Source: Prevotella sp. UBA6387 (GTDB taxonomy: Bacteria; Bacteroidota; Bacteroidia; Bacteroidales; Bacteroidaceae). From it: a stretch of DNA of 6,455 nucleotides. Made by a program: the position numbers and the translations under genes. The notes below the pieces were generated by a model, which saw only the letters and a list, made by a program, of their open reading frames with translations, was not told the DNA's origin and made no database searches. Positions within the stretch are counted from its first letter, which is position 1. Each line of letters starts with the position of its first letter. The stretch covers positions 1 to 6,455 of the forward strand of contig DJQL01000030.1 of assembly GCA_002437565.1 (NCBI GenBank), in the 5' to 3' direction. Of the stretch, positions 5,162 to 6,455 are shown piece by piece.

Positions 5162-6214
5162 ATGACCATGCATCAATTTGATTACAAGGATTCTCCCCAA
5201 AAGCTCCTGACACCATCTATAGTCAAGCAAATAGCGGCCCTTCATGAATACAAAGGCAAGCAAGACCTGTATGTATCCGCCAAGGCTGACACACTATCCG
5301 CATTGCTCGAAATAGCCAAGATACAAAGCACCAAGGCATCAAACAGCATTGAGGGAATCCATACTTCTGATGAGCGACTGGAAGCTCTTGTCATGGATAA
5401 AGCAGAACCGCAAAACCGCTCCGAAGAAGAAATAGCCGGCTATCGTGAAGTGCTGACAACCATACACGAGAACTACGAGTATATTCCCATAAGGCCAAAC
5501 AGCATTCTGCAACTACATCGTGACCTCTATTCTTTCGGTGGCAAGGAAATTGGTGGAAGATACAAGAATACAGACAACGTAATAGCCGAAACTGATAGCC
5601 AAGGCAACGAGCACGTAAGATTCAAACCGACACCTGCATTTCAAACGCCTGAAGCCATGGAAGACCTCTGCCAAGCATTCAACGAGGCGATAGACCGTAA
5701 CGAACATGATGCTCTATTATTGATACCTTTGTTTGTGCTCGACTTTCTCTCCATACATCCCTTCAATGATGGTAACGGGCGCATGAGCCGCCTGTTGACG
5801 CTCTTGCTTCTATACCGCAGTGGCTACATCGTGGGCAAATATATAAGCCTTGAGATGATTATAGAAAAATCGAAAACGACTTATTATGAAGCCTTAGGCG
5901 AAAGTTCAACGGGATGGCACGACAACGAAAATAATTATCAGCCATTTGTAAGCTATTACCTTGGTATCATAATAAAGGCTTACAAGGAATTTCAAGATAG
6001 GGTTGACCATTTGAATGGCAAAGTAATGTCAAAGGCTGAGCGCATCAAGGCCATCTTTGGCAATAAGTTGGGCAAGGTTACAAAGAACGACATTGCAAGC
6101 CTCTGCCCGGACATTAGCATTAGTACGATAGAACGAACTCTGAGAGCCATGCTTGACGCAGGGGAAATAAAGAAAGTAGGCAAAGGAAGAGGCACTGGAT
6201 ATATGGGCAAATAG
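5162..6214 (+). CDS. Fic family protein, class II (self-inhibited) with C-terminal winged helix
   Basis: Probable cytoplasmic AMP-transferase: Fic enzymes usually move AMP from ATP to a hydroxyl side chain of a target protein. The catalytic motif is complete at 199-210 (HPFNDGNGRMSR), with H199 as the base, D203 for the metal and N205/G206/R207 for phosphate binding. The inhibitory-helix motif (S/T)xxxE(G/N) is present as S60-E64-G65 (SNSIEG) N-terminal to the core, which defines class II, where E64 blocks the ATP gamma-phosphate site. The flap lies around GRYKNTDNV (132-140). Residues about 290-350 form a winged-helix-like domain (TKNDIASLCPDISISTIERTLRAMLDAGEI is its core). SoFic of Shewanella has the same architecture. 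ATGs lie at 5162 and 5168; the first is chosen, but the second is equally possible. No antitoxin gene is adjacent. The gene is AT-richer than its neighbours (the first 60 bases are about 40% G+C, against about 70% in 4321-4380 of the OMP gene), suggesting transfer. Confidence 0.95.
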   Translation: MTMHQFDYKDSPQKLLTPSIVKQIAALHEYKGKQDLYVSAKADTLSALLEIAKIQSTKASNSIEGIHTSDERLEALVMDKAEPQNRSEEEIAGYREVLTTIHENYEYIPIRPNSILQLHRDLYSFGGKEIGGRYKNTDNVIAETDSQGNEHVRFKPTPAFQTPEAMEDLCQAFNEAIDRNEHDALLLIPLFVLDFLSIHPFNDGNGRMSRLLTLLLLYRSGYIVGKYISLEMIIEKSKTTYYEALGESSTGWHDNENNYQPFVSYYLGIIIKAYKEFQDRVDHLNGKVMSKAERIKAIFGNKLGKVTKNDIASLCPDISISTIERTLRAMLDAGEIKKVGKGRGTGYMGK

Positions 6215-6224
6215 CACACTCGTG

Positions 6225-6455
6225 TCACAGATACAGCACCGCCTCGTTGCCCTCGTTGAAAAGCAGGTCGAGAATGGAGAGGTTGGGCAGGAAACCAAAC
6301 TTCTGCTTGTAGACCTGGTAATAGGGGCGCGGCACAAACGAGGAGTCGGGCAACGGGTGCTTGGGACGGATCACGTCGCGATAATCCACCATTGCCACAT
6401 CATCCATTTGCAGGGGCCGGTCTTGTGCCGGCCCACAAGCAATGGAAGAGCCGCC
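6225..6455 (-). CDS. WbqC family protein, C-terminal part, cut by window edge
   Basis: Reading the minus strand, the frame is open from the right edge to TGA at 6227-6225. It carries a typical WbqC C-terminus: VDYRDVIRPKHP, then FVPRPYYQVYKQKFGF, LPNLSILDLLFNEG and the end NEAVLYL. WbqC-like proteins are about 200 residues long and are linked to surface glycan gene clusters in some bacteria; their reaction is not established. About 76 residues are visible. The first 16 (GGSSIACGPAQDRPLQ) sit where the family has a variable linker and are encoded by a GC-rich hairpin repeat. An ATG at 6407 could be read as the start of a 60-residue ORF, but the family alignment shows it is internal. The gene is convergent with fic, with a 10-nt gap between stop codons. 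In other Bacteroidetes wbqC often follows lepB; that gene would lie outside this window. Confidence 0.85.
   Translation of the reverse strand, partial: GGSSIACGPAQDRPLQMDDVAMVDYRDVIRPKHPLPDSSFVPRPYYQVYKQKFGFLPNLSILDLLFNEGNEAVLYL
6407..6438 (+). repeat. GC-rich hairpin repeat, copy B, inside the WbqC reading frame
   Basis: Begins TTTGCAGGGGC and folds into an 8-bp stem (6414-6421 with 6427-6434, last pair a T-G wobble) with the 5-nt loop CTTGT. It matches the reverse complement of 2345-2376 at 25 of 32 positions and keeps the stem through a compensatory G-C to C-G change. It lies within the open WbqC frame and encodes a non-conserved linker without a stop codon. Confidence 0.6.

Noticed and set aside
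4975..5169. 64-residue minus-strand open frame through the repeat array
   Set aside because: It covers the fic operator region and part of the 22-bp repeats, whose length is not a multiple of three. No domain or promoter supports it.
6225..6407. Independent 60-residue gene starting at the ATG at 6407
   Set aside because: The sequence is the conserved C-terminus of a WbqC protein and the frame stays open upstream to the window edge.

Overview
The window looks like a chromosomal segment of a Bacteroidales bacterium, probably in or near Prevotella/Segatella. The grounds are: TAnnTTTG-type promoter boxes with no Shine-Dalgarno sequences before the genes; a 496-residue CysRS with a KMGKS loop; a small PorT-like outer-membrane beta-barrel with an ASA|Q cleavage site; and a WbqC-family C-terminus typical of the phylum. 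The genus is inference, because no search could be run.

Layout. On the minus strand lie the 5' part of a sodium:solute symporter gene (1-779, running off the left edge), a complete MATE efflux gene (786-2159) only 6 nt upstream of it and probably co-transcribed, and cysS (2455-3945). The gap between cysS and the MATE gene (2160-2454) is almost filled by a repeat element. It has two perfect 37-bp inverted arms, each containing its own hairpin, around a 165-bp core that carries a 32-bp tandem duplication and a GC-rich hairpin repeat. A divergent promoter region (3946-4145) separates cysS from a plus-strand outer-membrane beta-barrel gene (4146-4823), which ends at a strong, probably bidirectional terminator.

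The next 338 bp without a gene (4824-5161) are dense in structure: the terminator, an array of 22-bp tandem repeats bracketed by a 9-bp inverted repeat, and four copies of an ATCTGCCTCATT-like half-site (two direct, two inverted) just before the promoter of a Fic-domain gene (5162-6214). The Fic protein is a self-inhibited class II type with a C-terminal winged helix. Its gene is visibly AT-richer than its neighbours. The right edge holds the 3' end of a convergent WbqC-family gene (minus strand, 6225 to the edge), whose reading frame runs through a second copy of the GC-rich hairpin repeat.

How it fits together. The protein genes are mostly ordinary: a housekeeping tRNA synthetase, two membrane transporters, one OMP and one glycan-associated protein. 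The unusual content is in the non-coding DNA. It comprises a REPIN/MITE-like element, a hairpin repeat family with a compensatory base-pair change between its two copies, a phased 22-bp array, and a multi-half-site operator that could serve autoregulation of the Fic-winged-helix protein. I see no clear multi-gene novel system; the Fic gene with its upstream repeat region is the best candidate for new biology.
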